Source of the DNA: Arcicella rosea
GTDB lineage: Bacteria > Bacteroidota > Bacteroidia > Cytophagales > Spirosomataceae
NCBI RefSeq assembly: GCF_014204325.1
Contig: NZ_JACHKT010000010.1
Coordinates: forward strand, 97,106-161,105
Length of the DNA: 64,000 nt
Direction of reading: 5' to 3'
Numbering within the stretch: position 1 is the stretch's first letter; each line of letters opens with the position of its first letter. Positions 18,670-27,975 of the stretch are shown in pieces. The translations under genes and the position numbers were made by a program. The notes under the pieces were generated by a model. The model saw nothing but the letters and a program-made list of their open reading frames with translations, ran no database searches and had not been told where the DNA came from.

Positions 18670-19611
18670 CTAAGCTTTGATGGCTAATAAGATTTTATCT
18701 AATTCTTCTTGAGAAGTAAATGGAATTTTAATTTCACCTTTTCCTTTATCATCTGCTTTTACAGTTACTTTCGCCCCAAAATAGGCTTGTAAACGGAATT
18801 GCAAACTTCTAATTTCCTGTTTTACTCCTCCGCCGATTGCTTTTTTTGCTGTATTTACCAAAGAGGCATTTGCTAATTCACGAACGGCTTCTTCAACTTT
18901 TCTTACCGACCAATCGTCCGCAATAGTTTTCTGAAAAATATCTAATTGTTGTTCTCTATCTGGAATATTAATAATCGCACGAGCATGACCCATCGAAATT
19001 CTCGTATCTCTTAATGCTACTTGAATCACATCAGGCAATTTCAACAAACGGATATAGTTATTAACTGTTGTGCGGTTCTTTCCTACTCTATCGCCTAATT
19101 CTTCTTGTTTCAAAGAACATTCTGTAATCAACCTTTGGTAGCTCAATGCAATTTCTATAGCATTCAAGTTTTCACGTTGAATGTTTTCGATTAATGCCAT
19201 TTCTAGCATTTGTTGATCGTCAGCAGTACGTACATAAGCTGGAATGCTTTTCAAGCCCGCTCTTTTAGAAGCTTGCAAACGACGCTCACCAGAAATTAAC
19301 TGAAATTTATTGGGTGCAATTTGACGAACGGTAATCGGCTGAATAATACCTTGAACTCTAATTGAATCAGCCAATTCATTCAACGCTTCTTCATCAAAAT
19401 GTGTTCTTGGTTGATACGGATTGGTTTCAATTAAATCAACCGAAATTTCGTTCATCGAACTAATTTGCTCTAAACGTGTAGGGCGTTCGATGGGCGTTGC
19501 AGGTTGACGAGGCTGCGTGTTATTTACTTCGTCCGAATCTTGAAGTAAAGCTCCTAAGCCTCTACCAAGTCCGACACGTTTTTTTACTGCTGGGATTTCT
19601 ACTTTACTCAT
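18670..19611 (-). CDS. parB: Chromosome-partitioning protein ParB
   Basis: A 313-residue ParB/Spo0J protein, a CTP-dependent clamp that loads at parS and supports chromosome segregation. The N-terminus GRGLGALL is typical. The ParB nuclease-like domain shows NPYQPRTHFDEEALNELADSI and the C-motif GERRLQASKRAGL. The arginine patch ENIQRENLNAIEIALSY and the helix-turn-helix around GKNRTTVNNYIRLL follow. parA ends 58 bp upstream and the pair is probably one operon. No canonical parS was found in the window. Confidence 0.96.
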   Translation of the reverse strand: MSKVEIPAVKKRVGLGRGLGALLQDSDEVNNTQPRQPATPIERPTRLEQISSMNEISVDLIETNPYQPRTHFDEEALNELADSIRVQGIIQPITVRQIAPNKFQLISGERRLQASKRAGLKSIPAYVRTADDQQMLEMALIENIQRENLNAIEIALSYQRLITECSLKQEELGDRVGKNRTTVNNYIRLLKLPDVIQVALRDTRISMGHARAIINIPDREQQLDIFQKTIADDWSVRKVEEAVRELANASLVNTAKKAIGGGVKQEIRSLQFRLQAYFGAKVTVKADDKGKGEIKIPFTSQEELDKILLAIKA

Positions 19612-19669
19612 TTCTTATACGATGATATAGAACAGATTTTTCGGGATGGAAATTTCCAAAAGGAAAAAT

Positions 19670-20449
19670 CTACTCTTGTGTTACATATCCATTTTTAGCC
19701 AAAACCTCACGAGCGAGGTTCAAGTAACTAATTGCACCTTTACTTTCCGAATCGTGTGCAATGGCTGGAACACCAAAACTTGGAGATTCTGAAAGACGAA
19801 TATTTCTAGGAATGATGGTATTGAATACCATGTTATGAAAATGGGCTGTTACTTCTGCTACAACTTGGTTCGACAAACGTACTCTTAAATCATACATTGT
19901 CAATAAAATACCTTCAATCGCCAAATTGGTATTCAAACGAGATTGAATAATTTTCACGGTATTCAATAACTTTCCAAGTCCTTCTAATGCAAAATATTCA
20001 CATTGTACAGGAATTATCACAGAATCAGCGGCTGTAAGGGCATTAATGGTGATTAAACCCAAAGAAGGTGAACAGTCGATAATGATAAAATCATAGTTAT
20101 CAAGAATAACACTTAATGATTCTTTCATTTTTTGTTCACGGTCACGAAGGTTAATCATCTCAATTTCAGCACCAACCAAATCAATGTGTGAAGGAATAAT
20201 ATGCAGATAAGGTAAATCTGTCGCAATGATAATATCTTGGACGTTTACTCCATCAACCATACATTCATAAATTGAATTTTCAATTTCCTTTGGATTAAAC
20301 CCTAAACCTGAAGTAGAGTTTGCCTGAGGGTCAGCATCAACAATGAGTGTTCTGAATTCGAGAGCGGCCAAACTTGCCGCCAAGTTAATAGTGGTTGTCG
20401 TTTTTCCAACTCCTCCTTTTTGGTTGGCTATGGCAATTATTTTCCCCAT
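19670..20449 (-). CDS. parA: Chromosome-partitioning ATPase ParA (Soj)
   Basis: A 259-residue ParA/MinD-type ATPase working with ParB in chromosome segregation. The deviant Walker A motif is IANQKGGVGKTTTTINLAA at the N-terminus, and the Walker A' region is VDADPQANSTSGLG. FIIIDCSPSLGLITINAL is the Walker B region. There is no N-terminal helix-turn-helix, which fits the chromosomal short form. It is the first gene of a leftward parA-parB unit. Confidence 0.96.
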   Translation of the reverse strand: MGKIIAIANQKGGVGKTTTTINLAASLAALEFRTLIVDADPQANSTSGLGFNPKEIENSIYECMVDGVNVQDIIIATDLPYLHIIPSHIDLVGAEIEMINLRDREQKMKESLSVILDNYDFIIIDCSPSLGLITINALTAADSVIIPVQCEYFALEGLGKLLNTVKIIQSRLNTNLAIEGILLTMYDLRVRLSNQVVAEVTAHFHNMVFNTIIPRNIRLSESPSFGVPAIAHDSESKGAISYLNLAREVLAKNGYVTQE

Positions 20450-20955
20450 CTTGGATTTTTCTGAGTTACAGTTTTTTTAAGCTAGGCATTCACGAACAGA
20501 CAAACAGGTAAAAGAAGTAAAAACTAAAAAAGACAAATCTTACTCCTTTATTCCTACAAGCTGATTCACAATTCCCAGTACCTCAAATAACAGACTTCAA
20601 ATATCGTCCATTCCGATCACATAAGCAAAGAGTGTTCCACAAAATGTTTCACGATTGCTGATTTATAAGTATAATACAATAAATGATTCAGTATTAACAA
20701 TCAATTAGCTTGACAATTTTATGAGCTAAAATGATTATTTTTATTTTGCAAAAAATTAGATTAAGACAATAAAAATGATGATTTTTAGATATAAATAGCA
20801 ACAAAGTACAAATAATAGACATTCGACATATTTTTAGAGCTATAGCGAAAATTGTTTCTAAAATTCAGAAAATGTATTTTAGCATAATTTTGGAGTATTT
20901 AATCTTAACATTTTATTTACATTTCATTCATATACTTTATTAACAAATTTATTTT
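20450..20955. other. 506-bp AT-rich divergent intergenic region
   Basis: No plausible gene was seen. It must hold the promoters of leftward parA and rightward POT transporter. TAATTTTG at 20885-20892 fits the Bacteroidota -7 element for the transporter, but no matching TTG lies at the proper distance. TGTTCCAC and TGTTTCACG at about 20634 and 20645 resemble parS half-sites but lack the second arm. Confidence 0.5.
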
Positions 20956-22401
20956 ATGACATCAAAATCTATTGAAACCGAAGGGGTTCAAAAATCTAAT
21001 AGCTATCCCAAGGCTGTTCCCTATATTATTGGAAATGAAGCCGCAGAGCGTTTTAGTTTTTATGGGATGCGTTCTATCCTTCCTACTTTTTTGATTGCAC
21101 AGTTTTTCAATCCAACTTTCAATCCGCTTCTTCAACAAACAGCCGAAGCTCAGTCCAACCAAAAAGTACACATGTTTGTTGCCTTGGCATACATTATGCC
21201 TATTGTAGGTGGTATTGCGGCTGACTGGTTTTTCGGAAAGTATAAAGTGATATTATATGTCTCTATTTTATATTGTTTTGGACATTTAATGTTAGCGATG
21301 TTTGATACTGACCTTGCTTTATTTTCATTAGGTATGACGGTTATCGCAGCGGGTGCAGGTGGAATTAAATCTAACGTTTCAGCCAATGTGGGCGACCAAT
21401 TCGACAAAACCAATGAGCATTTCATGTCTAAAGTATATGGATGGTTTTACTTCTCTATCAATGCTGGTTCTGTCGTATCAAATCTTTGTATTCCAATTGT
21501 TTATGCAAAATATGGTGCTGCTTGGGCATTTGGTATTCCAGGTATTTTAATGGCTTTGGCTACAATTATTTTCTTTTTAGGTAGAAATAAATATGTAAAA
21601 GTGCCTCCAATGGGTATTAATAGAAATAATTTCATTTTCATTTCTTTCAATGCACTGGTAAATATGGGCAAGAAAGTAAAAGGTGAACATTGGCTAGATG
21701 TCGCTAAAGCAAATTATGACCCACAAAAAGTTGATGACATAAAAGCCGTTTATCGTTTAATCATCGTATTTGCATTTATTCCAATTTTCTGGGCTTTATG
21801 GGATCAAAATTTGTCGGAATGGGTTTTGCAAGCTCAAAAAATCGATTTAAACACAGGATTAGGCTTCGCTTTATTACCAGAACAAGTTCAAGTATTCAAC
21901 CCTTTCTTTTTAGTAAGCTTTATTCCTATTTTTACCTATTTTGTGTATCCTTTCTTCGAAAAATTGGGTATCAAAACAACGCCATTACGTCGTTTAGGTG
22001 TTGGCTTTTTCTTAACAGCTTTATCTTTCGTGATTATAGCCTTGATTCAAGAAAGTATTGATGCTGGTGGTAAGCCTTCTGTGTGGTGGCAAGTATTGGC
22101 TTATTTGATTTTGGCTTGGGGTGAAATCTTGGTTTCAATTACTGGTTTAGAATATGCTTATACCAATTCGCCAAAATCTATGAAATCGACGATGACTGCT
22201 ATTTTCTATTCAACTGTTTCTATTGGAAATTTAGCCGTTTCGCTTATCAACGAAAATATTGCTAACAAAGGCTTCTTTGCTCAATTAGATGGTGCTAAAT
22301 ATTTCTGGTTTTTTGCAGCATTGATGTTTGCTTCATTCCTTGTTTATATTTCTATTGCTTCAAGAATGAAAGAAACTCGTTATGTTGGAGTAGCGGAGTA
22401 A
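20956..22401 (+). CDS. POT/PTR family proton-coupled peptide transporter
   Basis: A 481-residue inner-membrane transporter of the proton-dependent oligopeptide family, importing di- or tripeptides. The first helix has the family ExxERFxYYG motif as NEAAERFSFYGMRSIL. The PTR2 signature region is GAGGIKSNVSANVGDQF, with KVYGWFYFSINAGS after it. About twelve to fourteen hydrophobic segments are present. ATG 20956 is the only good start. A long hairpin follows the stop. Confidence 0.93.
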   Translation: MTSKSIETEGVQKSNSYPKAVPYIIGNEAAERFSFYGMRSILPTFLIAQFFNPTFNPLLQQTAEAQSNQKVHMFVALAYIMPIVGGIAADWFFGKYKVILYVSILYCFGHLMLAMFDTDLALFSLGMTVIAAGAGGIKSNVSANVGDQFDKTNEHFMSKVYGWFYFSINAGSVVSNLCIPIVYAKYGAAWAFGIPGILMALATIIFFLGRNKYVKVPPMGINRNNFIFISFNALVNMGKKVKGEHWLDVAKANYDPQKVDDIKAVYRLIIVFAFIPIFWALWDQNLSEWVLQAQKIDLNTGLGFALLPEQVQVFNPFFLVSFIPIFTYFVYPFFEKLGIKTTPLRRLGVGFFLTALSFVIIALIQESIDAGGKPSVWWQVLAYLILAWGEILVSITGLEYAYTNSPKSMKSTMTAIFYSTVSIGNLAVSLINENIANKGFFAQLDGAKYFWFFAALMFASFLVYISIASRMKETRYVGVAE

Positions 22402-22410
22402 ATTTTAAAA

Positions 22411-22496
22411 GAAGCAAGACTTTAGATACAAGAAGAAAGATTTTTTAAAAGTAAAACTAAAAAAAATATTGTGTCTTGTATCTAAAGTCTTACTTC
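22411..22496. repeat. Long inverted repeat after the peptide transporter gene
   Basis: A 23-nt arm at 22411-22433 pairs with 22474-22496 with one mismatch, around a 40-nt A-rich loop. The arm words (aagactttagatacaag) match those in the direct repeats at 10973-11106. It could end transcription of the transporter, but it lacks a proper T-run. Confidence 0.8.
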
Positions 22497-22520
22497 TTTC
22501 ATCTTCAAAATTAACACCCC

Positions 22521-23204
22521 ATGGAAGAACAACACTTAGAAAGCTCGGATTTTATTAAAGATATTGTTATTGGTATGTCTGACGGACTGACCGTCCCATT
22601 CGCTTTGGCGGCTGGGCTTTCGGGAGCCGTAGCGAATACTTCTATCATTACGACGGCTGGAATTGCTGAAATTGTAGCTGGTTCAATTGCGATGGGCTTG
22701 GGTGGTTTTCTTGCAGGACAAACTGAAGTAGAACATTACGATGCTGAACTAAAACGAGAATACGAAGAAGTAGAAAAAGTACCCGAACGTGAAAAAGAAG
22801 AAGTAAGAGAAATATTTGCTGACTACGGTTTGGACGAAGAAGCACAGATTATCGTAGTTGAAGCTCTTTCAAAAGACAAAAAGAAATGGGTGGATTTTAT
22901 GATGAAATTTGAATTAGGTTTAGAAAAACCAGATATTAACCGAGCTAGAAATTCTGCTTTAACGATTGGTACTGCCTACATCGTTGGTGGTATTATTCCG
23001 CTTGCTCCTTATTTTTTTGTAGAGGATGCTCATCAAGGATTACTTTATTCTATGGCAGTAACTTTGATGACGCTTTTTGTTTTTGGCTATTTTAAAAGTA
23101 AAGTAACAGGACAAAATCCTTTGACTGGTGCTATTAAAGTAACATTAATTGGTGCAGCCGCTGCGGGTGCAGCTTTCTTTGTTGCGAAGATGTTTGGAGG
23201 ATAG
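22521..23204 (+). CDS. VIT1/CCC1 family Fe/Mn transporter
   Basis: A 227-residue membrane protein of the vacuolar iron transporter family, which moves Fe2+ or Mn2+ across membranes. TM1 contains DIVIGMSDGLTVPFALAAGL and TM2 EIVAGSIAMGLGGFLAGQ. The charged cytoplasmic metal-binding helix region (about residues 74-130, rich in Glu, YEEVEKVPEREKEEV) follows, then three C-terminal helices. The length and the segment order are normal for the family. Its orientation and position suggest it is independent of the POT gene. Confidence 0.92.
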   Translation: MEEQHLESSDFIKDIVIGMSDGLTVPFALAAGLSGAVANTSIITTAGIAEIVAGSIAMGLGGFLAGQTEVEHYDAELKREYEEVEKVPEREKEEVREIFADYGLDEEAQIIVVEALSKDKKKWVDFMMKFELGLEKPDINRARNSALTIGTAYIVGGIIPLAPYFFVEDAHQGLLYSMAVTLMTLFVFGYFKSKVTGQNPLTGAIKVTLIGAAAAGAAFFVAKMFGG

Positions 23205-23308
23205 CAGTTATGACTTGTAAGTTAATTTATTAGTGATTTATTGTTATAAAGTAAAATCAAAATTTCTAACATCGAAAAACCTATCAGATAAACCTAGATT
23301 TATTACAA

Positions 23309-24052
23309 ATGACTAAAAAACAAGCAATTTTTAATTGGAGTGGAGGAAAAGATTCTGCTTTGAGTTTATATAAAATCCTTCATTCGGAAGAATATCAAGT
23401 GGATTGTTTACTGACAAGTATCAATGAACAATTTCGTAGAATTTCAATGCACGGCGTTAGAGAAGAATTGTTAATTCAACAAGCAGAAAGTATCGGTATT
23501 CCTTTAGTAAAAATGTATCTGCCAGAAATGCCTACGATGGAAGCTTATGAAAATGTGATGAGAAGTACTTTGCTGGATTTACAAAGTAAAGGAGCTACAG
23601 CCTCTATTTTCGGCGATATTTTTTTAGAAGATTTACGACAATACCGTGAAAACAAATTAGCAGAACTGGATTTAAAAGGTGTTTTTCCTCTGTGGAAAAT
23701 CTCTACGAAAGATATTATCAAAGAATTTCTCGATTTAGGCTTTAAAACCATCACTACTTGTGTAAACGATAAGTATCTGGACAAAAGCTTTGTTGGAAGA
23801 ATCATTGATGAATCCTTTTTAAATGATTTACCCGAGAATGTTGATCCTTGCGGTGAAAATGGAGAATTTCATACTTTTGTTTTCGATGGGCCGATTTTTA
23901 AAGAAGCAATTCCATTTGAAAAAGGAGAAATCGTTTATCGAAAATATACTCCTACAAAACAAAAAGACGATGCTAGTTATGATTGCGATGATTCAACACA
24001 AGAAAATCCATTTGATAATGGTTTCTGGTATTGTGATTTACTAAATAAATAA
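23309..24052 (+). CDS. Dph6-like PP-loop ATP pyrophosphatase
   Basis: A 247-residue PP-loop protein of the MJ0570/Dph6-related group. The ATP-binding SGGKDS motif is at residues 11-16 (FNWSGGKDSALSLYKIL), and the C-terminal family signature is DPCGENGEFHTFVFDGP. Archaeal and eukaryotic members amidate diphthine on EF2. Bacteria have no diphthamide, so the common product name diphthine-ammonia ligase should not be transferred. The real substrate is unknown. It stands 46 nt ahead of the FUSC gene in a same-strand run. Confidence 0.85.
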   Translation: MTKKQAIFNWSGGKDSALSLYKILHSEEYQVDCLLTSINEQFRRISMHGVREELLIQQAESIGIPLVKMYLPEMPTMEAYENVMRSTLLDLQSKGATASIFGDIFLEDLRQYRENKLAELDLKGVFPLWKISTKDIIKEFLDLGFKTITTCVNDKYLDKSFVGRIIDESFLNDLPENVDPCGENGEFHTFVFDGPIFKEAIPFEKGEIVYRKYTPTKQKDDASYDCDDSTQENPFDNGFWYCDLLNK

Positions 24053-24098
24053 TCTTGTAAATAGCTAAAGCAAAGTATATCGAAAATCCAAAAACAAT

Positions 24099-25193
24099 AT
24101 GGAAGAGCTATCCATCAAAGAATTTTTATCTCAAGAGATTAAAGCCTTCTTTAAACTTAAAAAGTCGGATAGACTTTGGCATATTCCTGTACTGGCTTCA
24201 CTCTGTATAGGAATTCCGTTATTGATTGGCTTGGCTTTTGACAATGTAAAATCGGGTTTATTAGCAAGCCTTTCAGGACTTGTCATTTTATACATTCCTA
24301 CTGCCAATTCAATCGTTAGCAGAATGGCAACCATGCTAATTTGCTCTTTTGGCTTCATGGTGTCTTATGCAATAGGTTTAATTTTTAGTTTTAACCCATT
24401 TGTTTCTACTATCGTTTTCGGCATTTTTTCAACGATGGTTTATTGGATTAACCTCTATTTTAAGACTAAACCGCCAGCAAGTTTTTTCTTTATTATGATT
24501 GGCTCTTTGGCAAGTGGGATGCCTCATGACTTATCAAGTATTCCTCAAAGAATTGGTTTAATTGCCATGGGAACCATGTTGGCTTGTACTTTGGCTTTAC
24601 TTTACAGTTTTTTCGTACAGCGTAAAATTTACAAAAAAGACGCTATTATCATTTCTGAATTATTGGTAAAAAGTAAATATGCGGATTTAGTTGAAGCCAT
24701 GATTGTCGGTTCATTTATGTTTACGTCAATGCTTATCGGACATGTTTTGAAATTCCAAAATCCTTATTGGATTCCGATTTCCTGTTTGGCTGTGATGCAA
24801 GGCGTAAATCTTTATCATATTTGGCAAAGAGTTATTCATCGCATTTTGGGGACTTTCTTGGGCTTAGGTTTATGTTGGCTTTTTCTATCGATTATCCACA
24901 CGCCTTTCAGTATTTGTATTACAATTATTATATTACAATTTATCATTGAAATACTAATTGTTCGGCATTATGCTTTAGCTGTTATTTTTATTACGCCCAT
25001 GACGATACTGCTCGCCGAGGCTGCCAATCCACTAATCCTTGACCCTGATTTATTAATTGCTACTCGTTTTTTAGATATTTCAATAGGCAGTTTAATTGGT
25101 GCAATTGGTGGTTGGTTTGTTCACAATGAAAAAATTCGTTTTTATACTATCATGAAAATCAGAAAAGCCAAATTGGTATTAATGGGGAAATAG
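24099..25193 (+). CDS. FUSC family membrane protein
   Basis: A 364-residue inner-membrane protein with two similar blocks of hydrophobic helices: about residues 28-165 and 195-345. An intervening loop carries FVQRKIYKKDAIIISELL. The second block starts FQNPYWIPISCLAVMQG, typical of the FUSC/aromatic-acid exporter superfamily, and contains HRILGTFLGLGLCWLFL. The large cytoplasmic domain of some FUSC proteins is absent. The two-component pair starts 49 nt downstream, so envelope stress or efflux could be a shared theme. The substrate is unknown. Confidence 0.82.
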   Translation: MEELSIKEFLSQEIKAFFKLKKSDRLWHIPVLASLCIGIPLLIGLAFDNVKSGLLASLSGLVILYIPTANSIVSRMATMLICSFGFMVSYAIGLIFSFNPFVSTIVFGIFSTMVYWINLYFKTKPPASFFFIMIGSLASGMPHDLSSIPQRIGLIAMGTMLACTLALLYSFFVQRKIYKKDAIIISELLVKSKYADLVEAMIVGSFMFTSMLIGHVLKFQNPYWIPISCLAVMQGVNLYHIWQRVIHRILGTFLGLGLCWLFLSIIHTPFSICITIIILQFIIEILIVRHYALAVIFITPMTILLAEAANPLILDPDLLIATRFLDISIGSLIGAIGGWFVHNEKIRFYTIMKIRKAKLVLMGK

Positions 25194-25242
25194 GAAAAAT
25201 ATATTTACGCTGATTTTTTGAAATCTATAGAGACAGACTATC

Positions 25243-25941
25243 ATGAATAAAAAAATACTTTTAGTAGAAGACGATTTTAGCGTTGTTGAATTTTTAAAAA
25301 AAGGGCTAGACGAAGCTAATTTTGAAGTATCCGTCGCCCTAAATGGAAATTCAGCCATCAGTATGGCATCTGAATCTTCTTTTGATATTATCCTTTTAGA
25401 CATCATGTTGCCCGATAAAAATGGTATTGAAGTATGTAGCACATTGCGTTCTCAGGGCGTTAAAACGCCCATTCTTTTTCTGACGGCACTTGGTACTTCC
25501 GAAAACATCGCTTTGGGTTTAAATACTGGAGCAGACGATTATCTGGTAAAACCTTTCAAATTCATTGAATTGTATGCCAGAATCAATGCTCTTTTGAGAA
25601 GGACTTCTTATACTGACAACCTTTCAGATGAAAAAGTAAAAAATACATTTATCATCAGCGATTTAGTGATTGATGACGATGCTAAAACAGTAATGAGAGG
25701 AGAACAAAAAATTTCATTAACAGCCACGGAATATCGTTTATTACTAGTTTTAATGAAAAATAAAGGAAGAGTACTTTCAAGAATAGATATTTTAGAAAGT
25801 GCTTGGGACATTAATTTCAACATGGGGACAAACGTTGTGGATGTTTATATCAATTACCTAAGAAAAAAAATTGATGGTGATTTAGAAAACAAGCTTATCC
25901 ATACTGTTGTTGGAATGGGATATGTACTAAAAGAAAAATGA
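25243..25941 (+). CDS. OmpR-family response regulator
   Basis: A 232-residue DNA-binding response regulator. The receiver domain (residues 1-120) has the acidic pair ED/D at 9-11, the phospho-acceptor Asp53 in LLDIMLPDKNG and Lys in DDYLVKPF. The C-terminal winged helix (about 130-230) ends with GTNVVDVYINYLRKK and the usual GMGYVLKEK. Its stop overlaps the start of the kinase gene by 4 bp (ATGA), so they form an operon and a cognate pair. The target genes are not shown by sequence, and the FUSC gene upstream is a candidate. Confidence 0.95.
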   Translation: MNKKILLVEDDFSVVEFLKKGLDEANFEVSVALNGNSAISMASESSFDIILLDIMLPDKNGIEVCSTLRSQGVKTPILFLTALGTSENIALGLNTGADDYLVKPFKFIELYARINALLRRTSYTDNLSDEKVKNTFIISDLVIDDDAKTVMRGEQKISLTATEYRLLLVLMKNKGRVLSRIDILESAWDINFNMGTNVVDVYINYLRKKIDGDLENKLIHTVVGMGYVLKEK

Positions 25942-27311
25942 AAACACAAACTAAACTAGCCATCATACTTGGTTTTCTGAGTACTACTCTTGTGGTGGTG
26001 TTTGGTATTTCTGTTTATTATTTTCTGGATAAATACTCTTATGTAGATTTTTATAAAAGGCTAGAAGCAAGGGTAAGTATTGCGACACAATACAGTTTAA
26101 ATTCAGGAACGTTAAATGCAAAATACTTAAAAAGTTTAAGAGAACAGCATTTAGAAGCACTTGAAAAAGAAAAAGAATATCTGATAGAAGTTTCGCCTAA
26201 AACATCGTTTCAAGAAATTGCTCAAAAAAACAATTTACCCGTCAATTTTCTTATTTCACTCTCAAAAGTGGGAACTTACAATGAAAAACAAGGTAATTTA
26301 TTTATAGCAGGTTCGCACTATAAAAAAGGGAATAAACGCTACTTTGTCATTGTTTCGGCAGAAAATTACTACGTTTCCAATCACTTAATTTTTTTGAGAA
26401 CAGTATTAATTGGCGGTATTTCGATGGTGATTTTAATCGTTGCAATTTTCTCGTTTTATTTCTCTAAACATATTTTCGACCCAATTAAGGACATCACCGA
26501 TAAAGTAAAACAAATCAGTACTGAAAACATTCATCTTCGACTAGAAAACAATATCAATAAAAGCATTGAAATCAGTGAGTTAACCAATACTTTCAACGAA
26601 CTGCTCAATCGTATCGAAACGGCTTTTGAAATCCAAAAAAACTTTATCAGTAATGCTTCGCATGAACTTGGTACTCCGTTAACAACTATTATTGGCGAAG
26701 CCGATTTTTCATTATTAAAGCCCAGAAGCTCTGAAGAGTACACTATTGCCATTAAAAATATACTTCAACAAGCTGAACGTTTGAACGAAATCACGAAGTC
26801 ATTACTCTTTTTGGCTCAAACTGGCTATAAAGGAAAAGCCATTACTTTTGAAATGGTGAGAATAGATGAAGTTATTTGGCAAACCAAAAGCTTAATAGAT
26901 AAACTAAATCCCAATAATAAAATATTAGTTGATTTACGCCTCCTACCTGAAGACCCTAAAAAACTAAAAGTAAATGGCATTCAACAATTATTGCATTTAG
27001 CCTTTGCCAATATTCTGAATAATGCTTGTAAATATTCTAATAATAAACCTGTAACTGTACATATTGCATCTAGTAATTCTCAAGTAATTATTATCGTTGA
27101 AGACCAAGGAATTGGCATTCCTGAATCTGAAATCGACTTTATTTACGACCCATTCTTCAGAGCTTCCAATACCAATCTTTTTGAAGGTCATGGTATCGGG
27201 CTACCTCTAACCCGTAATATCGTTTCTCTACACAAAGGTGACTTAATTGTAAGTTCACAAGTAAATATTGGCACAAAAGTTCAAATAAGAATTCCATTGA
27301 TAAAAATATAA
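25938..27311 (+). CDS. Membrane sensor histidine kinase
   Basis: A 457-residue kinase with two transmembrane helices (about 8-30 and 153-175) flanking a roughly 120-residue periplasmic sensor region. A HAMP-like linker follows, then HisKA with phospho-acceptor His242 in ISNASHELGTPLT. The usual Arg of the H-box is Gly here. The C-terminal ATPase has the N box FANILNNACKYS, the G1 box VEDQGIGIPESEI and the G2 box GHGIGLPLTRNI. It overlaps the response-regulator gene by 4 bp. The signal sensed is unknown. Confidence 0.95.
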   Translation: MKTQTKLAIILGFLSTTLVVVFGISVYYFLDKYSYVDFYKRLEARVSIATQYSLNSGTLNAKYLKSLREQHLEALEKEKEYLIEVSPKTSFQEIAQKNNLPVNFLISLSKVGTYNEKQGNLFIAGSHYKKGNKRYFVIVSAENYYVSNHLIFLRTVLIGGISMVILIVAIFSFYFSKHIFDPIKDITDKVKQISTENIHLRLENNINKSIEISELTNTFNELLNRIETAFEIQKNFISNASHELGTPLTTIIGEADFSLLKPRSSEEYTIAIKNILQQAERLNEITKSLLFLAQTGYKGKAITFEMVRIDEVIWQTKSLIDKLNPNNKILVDLRLLPEDPKKLKVNGIQQLLHLAFANILNNACKYSNNKPVTVHIASSNSQVIIIVEDQGIGIPESEIDFIYDPFFRASNTNLFEGHGIGLPLTRNIVSLHKGDLIVSSQVNIGTKVQIRIPLIKI

Positions 27312-27397
27312 ATCTACTCTTATCGAATTCTAATCTCACTCTTAAAGGTTTATAATCTGTTCAAAATAGTTTTGTTATAATACTTAAGCAATAAGTG

Positions 27398-27874
27398 ATG
27401 ACAAAAACTATTTTAGTCCCGATTGATTTTAGTGTTGCATCGCTCAACACCCTAAAAATCGCACTGGAACCATACAGCGAAGAGCCTATCGAGGTAATCC
27501 TCATGTACTCTGAGTATTTGGATGATTCTATCACAGAATTATTATTTCATACATCCAACAAAACGGTTTCAAATCTTATTACTCCAGATTTCAAAGATGC
27601 ACTTGAAATAATAATAAATAGATTCGATGGTAAAATTAAGTGTCTCCACATAGAAACATTTCATGGACACAACCAAAATGCACTGCGTACATTTTTAGAA
27701 GCTAATCATGTAGATGAGATTTACATTCCAAGTAATTATCAATTAAAAACTCCAAAGAAAACTTTCAGTCCAATTCCACTTATAAGGAAATCAAACTATC
27801 ATATTATTGAAGTAAACATTGAAACCGATTTTGAATTAACAATTCAAGAACAAATCTTTTCATTGTTCAACTAA
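27398..27874 (+). CDS. UspA-like small protein
   Basis: A 158-residue protein whose start, KTILVPIDFSVASLNTLKIAL, matches the first strand and helix of the universal-stress fold. The middle (EVILMYSEYLDDS) and the segment ANHVDEIYIPSNY fit a single Usp domain. The GxxGS nucleotide-binding motif near the C-terminus is not visible, so nucleotide binding is doubtful. A GTG three bases upstream (27395) is an alternative start. TAGTTTTG at 27367-27374 fits a -7 promoter element, without a clear -33 element. Confidence 0.65.
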   Translation: MTKTILVPIDFSVASLNTLKIALEPYSEEPIEVILMYSEYLDDSITELLFHTSNKTVSNLITPDFKDALEIIINRFDGKIKCLHIETFHGHNQNALRTFLEANHVDEIYIPSNYQLKTPKKTFSPIPLIRKSNYHIIEVNIETDFELTIQEQIFSLFN

Positions 27875-27911
27875 CTCAAAGGCTATAGGTTTAAAAATAG
27901 AAAATTAATGT

Positions 27912-27944
27912 AAAAAAGTATGCTTTTATAAAGCGTACTTTTTT
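27912..27944. terminator. Bidirectional terminator
   Basis: A 15-bp stem with one G.T pair (27912-27926 with 27930-27944) has a 3-nt loop and T-runs on both strands. It lies between the UspA-like gene (+) and gamma-glutamyltransferase (-). Confidence 0.88.
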
Positions 27945-27975
27945 TGTTTGCTGACTGTTAAATGATTATTTCATA

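Noticed and set aside
20631..20655. parS site near parA
   Set aside because: TGTTTCACG matches only the first half of the 16-bp parS palindrome and the second arm is absent, although a similar half-site lies 11 bp upstream.
23309..24052. Diphthine-ammonia ligase as the product name
   Set aside because: Diphthamide occurs on archaeal and eukaryotic EF2 only. The family match does not support that reaction in a bacterium.
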